NCBI RefSeq assembly: GCF_001021975.1
Contig: NZ_CP009928.1
Coordinates: 1,426,001 to 1,490,000 of the forward strand
Origin: Chryseobacterium gallinarum
GTDB lineage: Bacteria > Bacteroidota > Bacteroidia > Flavobacteriales > Weeksellaceae
Direction: 5' to 3'
DNA: 64,000 bases
Within the stretch, counting starts at the first letter, position 1. Each line of letters opens with the position of its first letter. Of the stretch, positions 1-8,475 are shown in pieces. The notes beneath the pieces are model-generated. The model did no database searches and was not told the origin of the DNA. It saw only the letters and a program-made list of their open reading frames with translations. A program made the translations under genes and the position numbers.

Positions 1-231
1 CACAGACCAGGATATTGGAGCAATAAAGGCATACTTGGGATATACCGTTTCATTGGAATGACAGTCGTAACAAGCATTTTTCAGCAATGTTTTAATCTTC
101 TCCGGGGATTTCTTAGCATCAACAAAATTAACAGTATGATCTACCGGTTTATTAATCCTGTCTATAGGAACAAATTGAATCAAGGCAAAACCTACCAATA
201 CCCAAAAAATCACTTTTTTTACCGTCTTCAT
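1..231 (-). CDS. Haem-binding domain protein, C-terminus cut off by window edge
   Basis: Reading the minus strand from an ATG at 231 gives 77 residues with no stop before the window edge. It begins MKTVKKVIFWVLVGFALIQF, a signal anchor, and carries one c-type haem motif, CYDCH, near residues 58-62, in the context KNACYDCHSNETVYP. This matches the small haem-binding domain proteins (Haem_bd, PF14376) common in Bacteroidota, which are exported and probably act in electron transfer in the periplasm. It starts 4 bases after the stop of the Ig-like lipoprotein gene, so the two are probably co-transcribed. The family call is from the motif and its context. The partner is unknown. Confidence 0.75.
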   Translation of the reverse strand, partial: MKTVKKVIFWVLVGFALIQFVPIDRINKPVDHTVNFVDAKKSPEKIKTLLKNACYDCHSNETVYPKYAFIAPISWSV

Positions 232-235
232 GAGC

Positions 236-2011
236 TTATTTTACCGGTGTTAAAATTGCATTATCAGATTTCAGCTCCTTTTTTACTTCCTGCTTCACCT
301 CATCTTTCTGACCGGTGGCAGGGATTGCCGGTGGCGGTGTTGCAGGTAAAGTCCCTTTAGGGTTATCCAATGTCCTGGTATCATTCAGATCCCATTCTTC
401 ATTGGTTTCCCACAATCCCCTCACTATTACTTTTTTATAGAAAATATAAGCATCTTCAGCAAACGTTTCATTGACAAAGTCTGCCTCATCCCAATATTTA
501 TTCCCATTATTATCAACCAGTATTCTGACAATATATTCTTCCGGTTTCAGGATATCAAATTTCACACTGTCTCCTTCCGTATATTTCTGATAAATCACTT
601 TTCCTGAAGAATCAAGCAGCTGTATCCAGTATTTGGCAACAGGAGCATTTTGAAGCTTGAACGCAAGGCTGCCAAATTCGTCAATTTTGGCTACATCGAA
701 ATCAAAACGATGAGGAGCCGAGGTTTTTTCATAAAAAGAAGAAACCGTTTTACTCGGAACTAAAAGCTGATAATTTTTCCCTGAAACAAAATCAGACTGT
801 ACCAGTATCTGATAAGGATTGGTCTCTGAAATTTTCGCTGTAAACGGTATAGTTGTCAAACTATCTCCTTTTACCGTTAATCTCCAGCTTGCAGGGTCTA
901 TTTTATCAATGAAATAATTGGAAGTAATTTTAAAATCGGATTTCGGGGCCAGTGAACCTCCTCCATTATCACTGCTGATGGTCATCGTGTTTTTCTTATT
1001 GTATTTATAGAAAAGAGAAACACTATACACCGTATCTTTTTTCGGACCAATATTGTGGCTGAAAACCAGTTTTTCCGCAGACTCCTGCCCTACATTATTT
1101 TTCACTGCATCAAACCAGATTCTTACTGAATCGGATTTTGGGGTATGGGTTACTTTGATATCTTTGAGCTTGTCATTTAATGATTCTACCTTTACTTCAG
1201 AAGGATTCCCTTCGAATGTCATCAGGACTCCCCCGGCTATTTCCTTCATTTCTGCATACTTCAAAGGCTTTTTGGACGGATAAACTTTCAAGTTCAGTCC
1301 CGAAATAGATTTCTCCACATCTATCGGCTCTTTTTTAAATCCTATTTTTTCCTTTCCCGGATCATAGATGGAATTTCCGTTTTCATCTTCAAAGGCGATG
1401 ATTTTATATTTTCCCGGTGTAAGGTAGTTCATTTCATAATACCCGTCATCATCCACCTTAGTGATATAATAAGGCTTTTGTTTATAGTTTATGGTATCTT
1501 TTGCCTGATACAGGCCCACCACCAGTTTGTTGTCTGTGGTTCCGGTTTTGCTTTTAATATCTAAGACATCTTTCACTTCACCGCTGATGTACAGATCATC
1601 TAATTTCTCTCCTGTAGAAAATGCAAAATTGAAATACCGCAACGGGTTAGACTCATTGTTATCCACTATTGAGTTTCCGAAGTTGAAATTGTATGTTGTG
1701 TTTGCCTGTAAGGTATCCGTCCACTGAATCAATACGAATTTGTTGGCAATCCCTGACGGAAGAATCCTTTTGATATTTTTGATCGGCGGGGATATGATCA
1801 GGTTTTTATTGATATCCTTCAAGGTAACATATTCATCAAAATCCAGCCGGAGTTCGCGGATATCTCTTTTTACATTGACCCTGGTGGTGTCAATATTAGA
1901 ACTTAAAAATCTTGGAGCTAATGTATCTTTCGGACCTCCTACAGGAGAGCCTACTCTCGCACAGGAATGCACAAGAAAACAGATAACCAGTAATAAAAGA
2001 AACCTTTTCAT
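236..2011 (-). CDS. Ig-like (Big_5-type) domain surface lipoprotein
   Basis: 591 residues from the ATG at 2011; an in-frame upstream ATG at 2047 exists, but only the 2011 start puts a lipoprotein signal at the N-terminus (MKRFLLLLVICFLVHSC, lipidated Cys17). The segment after the signal (GGPKDTLAPRF and the following ~90 residues) resembles the SbsA-type bacterial Ig-like domain (Big_5, PF13205). The middle has a carboxypeptidase-regulatory-like stretch (LTPGKYKIIAFEDENGN), with a second similar one near the C-terminus (EEYIVRILVDNNGNKYWDE). The tail is rich in Pro, Lys and Glu. Such proteins are widespread in Flavobacteriia as outer-membrane lipoproteins of unknown role. It lies 25 bases after the serine hydrolase gene and 4 bases before the haem-binding gene, suggesting one operon. 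Confidence 0.75.
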   Translation of the reverse strand: MKRFLLLLVICFLVHSCARVGSPVGGPKDTLAPRFLSSNIDTTRVNVKRDIRELRLDFDEYVTLKDINKNLIISPPIKNIKRILPSGIANKFVLIQWTDTLQANTTYNFNFGNSIVDNNESNPLRYFNFAFSTGEKLDDLYISGEVKDVLDIKSKTGTTDNKLVVGLYQAKDTINYKQKPYYITKVDDDGYYEMNYLTPGKYKIIAFEDENGNSIYDPGKEKIGFKKEPIDVEKSISGLNLKVYPSKKPLKYAEMKEIAGGVLMTFEGNPSEVKVESLNDKLKDIKVTHTPKSDSVRIWFDAVKNNVGQESAEKLVFSHNIGPKKDTVYSVSLFYKYNKKNTMTISSDNGGGSLAPKSDFKITSNYFIDKIDPASWRLTVKGDSLTTIPFTAKISETNPYQILVQSDFVSGKNYQLLVPSKTVSSFYEKTSAPHRFDFDVAKIDEFGSLAFKLQNAPVAKYWIQLLDSSGKVIYQKYTEGDSVKFDILKPEEYIVRILVDNNGNKYWDEADFVNETFAEDAYIFYKKVIVRGLWETNEEWDLNDTRTLDNPKGTLPATPPPAIPATGQKDEVKQEVKKELKSDNAILTPVK

Positions 2012-2036
2012 GAAAATGTTTGAACAAAAGTAAACA

Positions 2037-3299
2037 TTATTCTCCAAAAACTTCGTGTCCTGAATTCAAAGTATCTTTATTGTCATTCATCACGGAATGA
2101 AGTTTTTCTTTTTGTAAAGGGAAATCTTCAAACAATCCGGACAAAGCAAGGGCTGTATATACTTTGTTGGAATATTTGTTTCCAATGGCAACAATCGTCA
2201 CTTTTGATTTTAGAAGGTGTGCAAATACTGAATTGGTCCCGTGCCACCATCCGTTATGATAGGTCAGCTTTTCACCGTTATCAAATATTTTCATTCTAAA
2301 CCCTAATCCATAATTGTTCATACCGGCTTTTTCATTACTATAAGGGGTAAATACCATCTGCATCAGTTCCGGCTTTAAGAAATCCTTTGAAAACATAGCC
2401 TTTGAAAAATTGTATAAATCCCTGGGGGTTGTATACACATTTTTATCCCCGTAAATAAGATCCAATCTGTCCAGCGGATATAACCTGTTCCCACCATAAT
2501 AAAATGACTGTGAAGCTGTCGGAATATCCTTTTCCTGAAAGATGTAACTGTTGTTCATTTTCAGCGGAGTAAAGATCATTTCCTTCATAGCTTGTGGAAA
2601 AGGGATCTTTGTTATTTTTTCAATCAACAACGCCAGCAGGGCAAAATTGGTATTACAGTACATAAATCCTGTGTCTGTATCTCTTGCCAGGTCAGGCTTA
2701 TATTGAATGATCATATTCAGGATATCCTGATTGGTAATAAAAGGCTTGGCAAGTTCTGCAGGTGCAGGCTGTATTTTGGTAATAAAATATTCGTATTTCG
2801 GAAGTCCACTCCTTTGATCCAATAAAGTCTGAACCGTCACATTAGGATAAGGAAATCCGGGAAAATATTGCGTAAGCGGATCAGAGAGTTTAACTTTTCC
2901 GGCTTCTACCAGCTTCATCATCGCCATTGCTGTTAATGTTTTCGATACAGAAGCTACATGTAACGGTGTATTTTTATCAATCGGCATTTGGTTTCCTTCT
3001 CTTCCAAAGCCTCTATAGTTTTCAAACAAAATATCGTCTCCTTTAGCAACCAGTATTCCTCCGCTCAGATCTCCTCCTTCCCAGATTTTCGTATAATACT
3101 GGTCAATATACCTTACCATTGATTGTTTATCTGAAAGATATCCGTCAGCTTTCGTAAACACGTTTCCCAGATCTACATTTCCATAATTGGGAAGAGTGGT
3201 AGTATTTTCAGCTGAAACTTCTTTAGCTTCAGATTTTTTTTTGCAGGAAAAAAGGGATAAAAAAACAGTTACAATGAGTACAAAATTACGCGTCGTCAT
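2037..3299 (-). CDS. Serine hydrolase, class C beta-lactamase/PBP4*-like lipoprotein
   Basis: 420 residues from the ATG at 3299 (an in-frame TTG lies 9 bases upstream). The N-terminus is a lipoprotein signal ending FLSLFSC with Cys19. The active-site SxxK motif is SVSK at residues 117-120, followed downstream by a Tyr-Cys-Asn triad (YxN motif) in FMYCNTNFALL and by a late HNGWWHG segment in the position of the KTG/HxG motif. This is the beta-lactamase family (PF00144), which includes D-amino-acid peptidases and esterases as well as class C beta-lactamases. The lipid anchor and the HxG-type third motif argue for a peptidase or esterase rather than a resistance enzyme. Substrate not known. A TATTTTTG -7-like box lies upstream at 3334-3341. 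Confidence 0.85.
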   Translation of the reverse strand: MTTRNFVLIVTVFLSLFSCKKKSEAKEVSAENTTTLPNYGNVDLGNVFTKADGYLSDKQSMVRYIDQYYTKIWEGGDLSGGILVAKGDDILFENYRGFGREGNQMPIDKNTPLHVASVSKTLTAMAMMKLVEAGKVKLSDPLTQYFPGFPYPNVTVQTLLDQRSGLPKYEYFITKIQPAPAELAKPFITNQDILNMIIQYKPDLARDTDTGFMYCNTNFALLALLIEKITKIPFPQAMKEMIFTPLKMNNSYIFQEKDIPTASQSFYYGGNRLYPLDRLDLIYGDKNVYTTPRDLYNFSKAMFSKDFLKPELMQMVFTPYSNEKAGMNNYGLGFRMKIFDNGEKLTYHNGWWHGTNSVFAHLLKSKVTIVAIGNKYSNKVYTALALSGLFEDFPLQKEKLHSVMNDNKDTLNSGHEVFGE

Positions 3300-3450
3300 G
3301 AGATTCAAAAATGAGCGGCAATTTAATAAAACTCAAAAATAAATAGTAAATATGAGAGGGATATTATGAATTATTTAACACAAAAAGGCGAAAAGGCGAA
3401 ATTGCAAAAGGGAAAGACACAAGAAACGCCTGGAAGAAAATGGACTAAAC

Positions 3451-3486
3451 AAAAAAGCCAGAAAGATATCATTAATTTTTCTGGCT
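3451..3486 (-). terminator. Rho-independent terminator of the hydroxyacid dehydrogenase gene
   Basis: A 9-bp inverted repeat (AGCCAGAAA at 3456-3464, TTTCTGGCT at 3478-3486) is followed on the minus strand by a run of six T (3451-3456). It lies 38 bases beyond the stop of the minus-strand gene at 3524. Confidence 0.8.
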
Positions 3487-3523
3487 CTATTTCGTCAATT
3501 ATTTTATACAGCTTAGTATTTAT

Positions 3524-4453
3524 CTAGCAGTAAGAGGCTACAATTTTATCTACAATAAACTGAGCCAGTTTTTCTTTACTCTGATGTGTCCAGCCGGCAA
3601 TATGGGGTGTTACAATTGTTTTTTCAGAATGCAGCAAATAATTCAGGTCTTCATTTTCTGTTTCAAGATTTTCAAAGGAAGATTTTTCATATTCAAGTAC
3701 ATCCAGACAGGCTCCTCTTACCTTTCCTGATTTCAACGCGTTAACTAAACTTTTAGTTTCAACATTTTTCCCTCTTGCTGTATTAATGAAATAAAAGTCT
3801 CTTTTCATCCCATTAATAAAAGCTTCATCAATAAGGTAGTGGGTTTCCGGAGTTAAAGGAATATGTAAACTCAGAATGTCTGCAGACCTTTTCAATTCTT
3901 CTACACTGACCTGGGTAGCAAATTCATCAGAAAGCCCTGGAAGAATATCGTGGAAAATCACTTTACACCCGAAACCAGAAAATCGTTTTGCAGTAGCTTT
4001 TCCCATATTTCCATACCCAATCAGTCCTACGGTTTTTCCCAGTAATTCATCTCCCCTGTTTTCCTCCCGTTTCCAGATACCGTTCTTTACTTCCTGGGAA
4101 GCAATAAAAAGCCTGTTCATGATCACCAGCAGCATTCCCAATACATGTTCTGCCACAGAATCTCTATTTCCTTCAGGAGAATTAATCAGTTGAATGCCCA
4201 GCTTTTCAGCTACAGGAATATCAATATTCTCCATTCCGGCCCCTACTCTGGCAATAAATTTCAGGTTTCTTCCCTTTTCGAGAAAGTTTTTATCTAAAGG
4301 GATTCTGCTTCTGATGATAACGCCATCATAATTTTGAATCTTATGACAAACCTCATCGTAAGAAGACGTGAAATCTTCCTCCAAAATAAAGTTTTTTGCT
4401 AAAAGCTGTTCGGTAATAAGGGGATGGTTTTTATCTAAAAGAAGGATTTTCAT
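3524..4453 (-). CDS. D-2-hydroxyacid dehydrogenase, phosphoglycerate dehydrogenase-like
   Basis: 309 residues. The N-terminal catalytic domain has RVGAGMENID near residue 90. The Rossmann nucleotide-binding loop is GLIGYGNMGKA near residues 143-153, followed by the family signatures LSLHIPLTPETHYLI and INTARG, and the C-terminal HIAGWTHQS carries the catalytic His. The NAD-dependent D-isomer-specific 2-hydroxyacid dehydrogenase family is clear. Members reduce 2-oxoacids or oxidise D-2-hydroxyacids such as 3-phosphoglycerate. It has no ACT regulatory domain, so it is the short form, and SerA activity is possible but not proven. It stands alone, with its own terminator downstream. Length is normal for the short family. 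Confidence 0.85.
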   Translation of the reverse strand: MKILLLDKNHPLITEQLLAKNFILEEDFTSSYDEVCHKIQNYDGVIIRSRIPLDKNFLEKGRNLKFIARVGAGMENIDIPVAEKLGIQLINSPEGNRDSVAEHVLGMLLVIMNRLFIASQEVKNGIWKREENRGDELLGKTVGLIGYGNMGKATAKRFSGFGCKVIFHDILPGLSDEFATQVSVEELKRSADILSLHIPLTPETHYLIDEAFINGMKRDFYFINTARGKNVETKSLVNALKSGKVRGACLDVLEYEKSSFENLETENEDLNYLLHSEKTIVTPHIAGWTHQSKEKLAQFIVDKIVASYC

Positions 4454-4522
4454 TTCTGTTTAAATTTTGAAATTGAATAATTGTGATTATTGCAACACGA
4501 TTCTCCCACAGATTTATAAATA

Positions 4523-4575
4523 AAATGCTTTTAAGCTCGCGGAGGTATTAACACTCAGCAAAGTTAAAAGCATTT
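4523..4575 (-). terminator. Long-looped terminator hairpin after the thioesterase gene
   Basis: A perfect 12-bp inverted repeat (AAATGCTTTTAA at 4523-4534 and TTAAAAGCATTT at 4564-4575) with a 29-base loop lies just past the stop of the minus-strand thioesterase at 4594. On the minus strand it is followed by a T-rich but interrupted tract. The loop is longer than usual, so it could be a processing hairpin instead. Confidence 0.55.
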
Positions 4576-4593
4576 ATTCTTATACAATAATTT

Positions 4594-5136
4594 TTACTTT
4601 TTGTCTTTCTTAGACTCCTGTGGTTCCTGAAAAAGCTTCTTAAGCTCTACAGATTCCAGCGGCTTCATCCTTCCGGAAAGAATTAATGAGAGTTCTTTTC
4701 TACGGAATGCTGCTGCATAGCGTTCTTTTTCTTCTTCAGTTTCGGGAATCATTTCAGGAATAGGAATCGGACGGTTGAATTCATCTACCGCAACGAACGT
4801 ATAGATTCCGGAATTCGTATGAATTTTCTTCTGATTGATCGGATCGTCTGACCAAACATCCACATATACTTCCATAGAGGTGGAAAATGCTCTGGAAACT
4901 TTAGATTCCAAAACGACAACTCCTCCTTCCGGAATCGGATGATTAAAAGAAACGTGATTTACAGACGCGGTTACCACCCTTCTTTCACAGTGCCTTGCCG
5001 CAGAAATAGACGCACAACGATCCATTTTTGCTAATAGTTCACCGCCAAAAAGGTTTCTTAAAGAATTCGTTTCGTTCGGAAGAACGATATTGGTCATGAT
5101 AGTCAGTGATTCTGACGCTTTTTTTACTTTTGCCAT
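4594..5136 (-). CDS. Acyl-CoA thioesterase, hotdog fold (YciA/BACH type)
   Basis: 180 residues. The motif NSLRNLFGGELLAKMDRCASISAARHC is the hotdog acyl-CoA hydrolase signature, in which a small turn and an acidic residue on the long helix form the active site. It is followed by VNHVSFNHPIPEGGVVVLESKV, the second conserved block, and FVAVDEFNRPIPIPEMIPET near residue 120. The enzyme should hydrolyse acyl-CoA thioesters in the cytoplasm; chain-length preference cannot be read from the sequence. The C-terminus is a Lys/Glu-rich tail. Its start overlaps the last 13 bases of the upstream HU-domain gene, so the two are translationally coupled. Confidence 0.88.
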   Translation of the reverse strand: MAKVKKASESLTIMTNIVLPNETNSLRNLFGGELLAKMDRCASISAARHCERRVVTASVNHVSFNHPIPEGGVVVLESKVSRAFSTSMEVYVDVWSDDPINQKKIHTNSGIYTFVAVDEFNRPIPIPEMIPETEEEKERYAAAFRRKELSLILSGRMKPLESVELKKLFQEPQESKKDKK

Positions 5137-5864
5137 TTATTCTTAGTGTTGTTTGGGACAGCCGGACCTGTTTTCTTTTGTTGTACAGCCGGCTTTACTA
5201 ATGAATCTTTTTTCAGAGAATCTGAAACAGGGGTTTCATGCACCATTACTTTGATGGTATCCTTTTCAATTCTGTGAGTAGAAGTTTGCACAGCATTAAA
5301 GGATTTCTTTCCAAAAAGGGTTTCTTTCTGAGTAAAAACAAAGTACAGAATTCCTAAAACAGGAATTATTAAAAGGAATATCCACAGAATCGATTTATTG
5401 AGCTTATAATCTTTTTCACGGTTTTCCGAAGTATTTACTTTTTCCCCGTTATTGATATCCGAAAACCGGATCTCTTCCAGCCCGTAAAAATCAGGACGGC
5501 CCGATTCTACCCTTTTTCCTTTAAAATGGGAATGCCCTTCCTCCATGAAAATGGTTCCAAGATTCTGAATTTCCAGAACCTGTTCTGCCTGCAGTTTTTT
5601 CTTCCAGAAATCAGTCTGAATTTTCAGATCACTTCGGGAAGCTTCTAAAGACATTTGCTTTTGACCTGCAATGAAGGCCGTCAGTTCTTCTGATTTCACT
5701 TCATAATCAATTGTAAAATCGATCTCACTTGCGGGAGGCAGAATACTTCCGTTTTCAGAGTTAATAATTGCCTTGGAATTTTTCAGGGAAAACACACCAA
5801 AACCTGGAACTGTGGCAGTTCCAAATTGTTTCAAGTATTCTAAAATGTATGCTGAAATATTCAT
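5124..5864 (-). CDS. HU-CCDC81-type domain protein with one membrane segment
   Basis: 246 residues. The N-terminal ~130 residues match the two-part HU-like domain of Bacteroidota proteins (HU-CCDC81_bac): MNISAYILEYLKQFGTATVP followed by GFGVFSLKNSKA, then LEIQNLGTIFMEEGHSHFKGKR, which repeats the HU beta-arm pattern. One hydrophobic helix (ILWIFLLIIPVLGILYFVF, about residues 157-176) is followed by a Lys/Ser-rich extracytoplasmic tail. Proteins of this kind often carry a C-terminal SPOR domain; none is evident here, so it is a short version. Role unknown; links to the cell envelope or division are inferred from relatives. It overlaps the thioesterase gene by 13 bases. Confidence 0.75.
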   Translation of the reverse strand: MNISAYILEYLKQFGTATVPGFGVFSLKNSKAIINSENGSILPPASEIDFTIDYEVKSEELTAFIAGQKQMSLEASRSDLKIQTDFWKKKLQAEQVLEIQNLGTIFMEEGHSHFKGKRVESGRPDFYGLEEIRFSDINNGEKVNTSENREKDYKLNKSILWIFLLIIPVLGILYFVFTQKETLFGKKSFNAVQTSTHRIEKDTIKVMVHETPVSDSLKKDSLVKPAVQQKKTGPAVPNNTKNKWQK

Positions 5865-5916
5865 TTGGTGGCAAATTTATAACTTTTTCATGACTTTTAA
5901 GATATTTAACCTTTAT

Positions 5917-5942
5917 AAAAAAAGACTGCCGGAACAGTCTTT
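5917..5942 (-). terminator. Terminator downstream of the TPP-controlled TonB receptor
   Basis: The stem AAAGACTG (5921-5928) / CAGTCTTT (5935-5942) with loop CCGGAA is followed on the minus strand by seven T residues. It lies about 115 bases past the receptor stop at 6056 and before the divergent-free start region of the HU-domain gene. Confidence 0.75.
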
Positions 5943-6055
5943 TGATGATTCCGAATAAAAACAGGAATCCATTTGTTTAAACTTCTTTTAAGCTTAGCGA
6001 CAAGTGCAGGTTTGTAAACCAGCTTTTTGTATCTTCTGCATTTTACCGTTGCCAA

Positions 6056-8176
6056 TTATTGGATCTTCCAGCTGATTCCAAACATAAAGTTAGTTCCTGC
6101 TTGTGAAAAATAGTAAGGAGCTCCGTCATAAACCGCTCCATTATTGACATACTTTTTATTGAACAGGTTATTCACCAGCAACTTCAGTGCAATATCATTA
6201 TTGGCTATTTTAAATTGGTACTGGGCATTAAAATCGGTGAGAAAATAATCTTTAAGCTGAAGGTTTTTATCTTCGGTATTGTCCAGATACTGCTTACCTA
6301 CGTATTGATTCATCAGGGCAAACTGGAAGCTCTCCGAAGGACTGAATCTTACTCCCAGGTTGGCAATCACATCCGGAGAAAATGAAATCTGGGTATTTCC
6401 AAGATTTTTAATCTCCTTCTTGTTATTAATATTAAAATCCAGATTCCTGTTCTGACTTACACTCAGGTTTCCGGACAACTCCCATTGTTTTGAAAGTTTT
6501 GCCAATGCCCCAATTTCAACTCCTCTTCTGTAGCTTTTACCGGAATTTGTCCGGATGAACGCTCCCACGTTATTAAGCTCACCATTTAAAACCAGCTGAT
6601 TAACGTAATACATATAGTATACATTCGCTGTTACGGACAATATTCCGAACTGCTTTTCAATACCCGCTTCAAAGTCATGGAGTTTTTCCGCTTTTACATT
6701 ATTATCACTCATGAGGTCATCCCTGTTTGGCTCCCTCTGTGCATGGGCATAAGAAAGGAAAATTTTCCCACTTCCTATTTTATAGTTAATTCCTGCTTTC
6801 GGGTTGAAAAACAGCCAGTTTTTATCAAGGTTCCCTCCTTCCCCATCGCCTTCGGTAAGGATCTTTGTATCATAGTCTATATTTCTGATCTGAAGATCCC
6901 CAAACAATTCAAAACGGTCGCCTACTCTCCATAAAGCTTTTGCAAAAGCAGCCAATTCATTTTTTACAGAGCGGTTTCTGTAATATTCATGCTCATCAAT
7001 TTGTGGAAAAAACACGCCGGTAACATTTCCGAAATGCCTTCCATAGTATTGATTGGCAACCACACCAAAATTAAGGTCAACGGATTCAAGTTTACCATAA
7101 AGAGTGGAAACAATTCCGTAAAAATCGTTATTCAGCCATTTTTTCCTGATAAAATCAGATGATTTGGTCATCTGCCCATTGACATTTATATCGGGTAAAT
7201 TATACCTGGCAAAGGGATCATCCTGTTTATAATTTTCGTAATATCCTTTCCCTTTGGTGTAATGCAGAGTAGTTTCCAGGCTCCATTTATCGTTGAAACC
7301 TTGTTCCCAAAGCAACTGATAATGGTTTTGCCTGTAATTATCCGTTTCATTATTGTAAAATCCTATAATATTCTTCCAGTCTGCATCATAAATTGCTCCT
7401 GAATAATTAAACTTCGGATCTGTCTCCCATGTTTTCCGGTCAATTCCATTCCAGGCCTGATAAGTCTTTTCCTTACCTCCAAAAGCCATAAACCGGATTT
7501 TCGTTCTCTTTTCTTCAAATAAGGCAGTGAAATTATAAGAGTTCAGTCTTGAGGAGGCCCTGTCAATATATCCGTCCGATTGAATATGGGTATACCGTCC
7601 CATTACTGAAAGCCTGTTTTTCCAGAACTTACCGCTTCCCATCTCAGCAGAGTATTTGTAGGTATTGAAAGACCCATAGCTGTCATCAGTTTTGAAATAC
7701 ATTTTCTCTTCGGGCTCTTTAGAAATCACATTGATACTTGCTCCAAAAGCAGAAACTCCGTTGTTGGAAGTCCCTACCCCTCGCTGAATCACAATTTGTG
7801 ATGCCGAGCTGGTAAGGTCCGGAACATTGACAAAAAATGTTCCCTGGCTCTCAGAATCATTGTAGGGAACACCATTCATCATTACATTGATGCCCCTTCC
7901 GGCTACTCCACGAATTCTGAATCCTGTATATCCCACCCCATTTCCAGCGTCTGAAGTAGAAATAACTGATGTCTGATTTTTTAATAAAACAGGAAGATCC
8001 TGCCCAAGATTTCTACTGTCTAAATCTTTCTGAACATTGATGACTTCTTTAGCCACCGGAAGCCTTTTGGTAAAATTGACCGTTTCAATTTCCCTGATGC
8101 TTAACGAATCTTTATTTTGAGCCTGGATAAAAGCTACAGAACCTACACTAAGTCCTAAAAAAAATAAACCTTTCAT
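6056..8176 (-). CDS. TonB-dependent outer-membrane receptor, probably for thiamine compounds
   Basis: 706 residues with a signal peptide (MKGLFFLGLSVGSVAFIQAQ). A plug domain follows (LDSRNLGQDLPVLLKNQTSV, then GFRIRGVAGRGINVMMNGVP, and ASQIVIQRGVGTSNNGVSAF), then a beta-barrel rich in aromatic strands to the C-terminal FGISWKIQ. It lacks the N-terminal carboxypeptidase-like domain seen in SusC proteins, so it resembles siderophore/vitamin receptors. The gene lies directly behind a TPP riboswitch (8288-8365). TPP-regulated TonB receptors of Bacteroidota (called OMR1 in comparative genomics) are assigned to uptake of thiamine or its precursors, and that is the inference here. No inner-membrane PnuT-type transporter lies beside it in this window. 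Own terminator at 5917-5942. Confidence 0.88.
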   Translation of the reverse strand: MKGLFFLGLSVGSVAFIQAQNKDSLSIREIETVNFTKRLPVAKEVINVQKDLDSRNLGQDLPVLLKNQTSVISTSDAGNGVGYTGFRIRGVAGRGINVMMNGVPYNDSESQGTFFVNVPDLTSSASQIVIQRGVGTSNNGVSAFGASINVISKEPEEKMYFKTDDSYGSFNTYKYSAEMGSGKFWKNRLSVMGRYTHIQSDGYIDRASSRLNSYNFTALFEEKRTKIRFMAFGGKEKTYQAWNGIDRKTWETDPKFNYSGAIYDADWKNIIGFYNNETDNYRQNHYQLLWEQGFNDKWSLETTLHYTKGKGYYENYKQDDPFARYNLPDINVNGQMTKSSDFIRKKWLNNDFYGIVSTLYGKLESVDLNFGVVANQYYGRHFGNVTGVFFPQIDEHEYYRNRSVKNELAAFAKALWRVGDRFELFGDLQIRNIDYDTKILTEGDGEGGNLDKNWLFFNPKAGINYKIGSGKIFLSYAHAQREPNRDDLMSDNNVKAEKLHDFEAGIEKQFGILSVTANVYYMYYVNQLVLNGELNNVGAFIRTNSGKSYRRGVEIGALAKLSKQWELSGNLSVSQNRNLDFNINNKKEIKNLGNTQISFSPDVIANLGVRFSPSESFQFALMNQYVGKQYLDNTEDKNLQLKDYFLTDFNAQYQFKIANNDIALKLLVNNLFNKKYVNNGAVYDGAPYYFSQAGTNFMFGISWKIQ

Positions 8177-8203
8177 TCTATAAATTTTAAAATTTAATGA
8201 ATA

Positions 8204-8212
8204 AAAGGGGTG
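8204..8212 (-). promoter_or_regulatory. Anti-aptamer segment in the receptor leader
   Basis: On the mRNA this stretch reads CACCCCTTT and is exactly complementary to AAAGGGGTG, the 5' strand of the TPP aptamer core at 8352-8360. It lies 28 bases before the start codon at 8176. A ligand-dependent switch between this helix and the aptamer is plausible, but the second half of the switch (what hides the start codon) was not identified. Confidence 0.4.
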
Positions 8213-8287
8213 ATTATGAATATAATTGATACATGATGAATGATAATTGATGCACTGATCTTTTATCGCGATCTATCAGTTATTTTT

Positions 8288-8365
8288 AAATATGTCCCTA
8301 AACAGCATTACCCGTTCCAGGTTCATTGGGTATAATCTCAGCCTGTTAAAGCACCCCTTTATTTC
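8288..8365 (-). ncRNA. TPP riboswitch (THI element) upstream of the TonB receptor
   Basis: On the minus strand the conserved TPP aptamer blocks occur in order: GGGGTGC, CTGAGATTATACCC, TGAACCTGGAACGGGTAATG and GTTTAGGGA. P1 can form between AAATA and TATTT at the ends. It lies 112 bases before the receptor start. Binding of thiamine pyrophosphate is expected to turn the receptor gene off. A TAATTTTG box at 8371-8378 places the transcription start at about the 5' edge of the aptamer. Confidence 0.95.
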
Positions 8366-8370
8366 AGCCG

Positions 8371-8378
8371 CAAAATTA
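8371..8378 (-). promoter_or_regulatory. Bacteroidota-type -7 promoter box before the TPP aptamer
   Basis: TAATTTTG on the minus strand fits the TAnnTTTG consensus of the Bacteroidota primary sigma factor and sits 6 bases before the first aptamer base. No clear -33 TTG is present. Confidence 0.5.
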
Positions 8379-8475
8379 CAAAAAATATGTGAGATATCGG
8401 GGCTGAATTCGGTCGCCAATAAGACAAAAACCTGATATTAAAATATGAGTTATTAATCATAACCCGTATTTACCT

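Noticed and set aside
2037..3299. Calling the serine hydrolase an antibiotic-resistance beta-lactamase
   Set aside because: SxxK and YxN motifs show the fold only. The lipid anchor and HxG-type third motif fit a peptidase or esterase equally well or better.
3366..3530. A 54-codon plus-strand ORF beginning MNYLTQKGEKAKLQ
   Set aside because: It runs through the terminator of the convergent gene into that gene's 3' end. It has no family pattern and is probably AT-rich intergenic noise.
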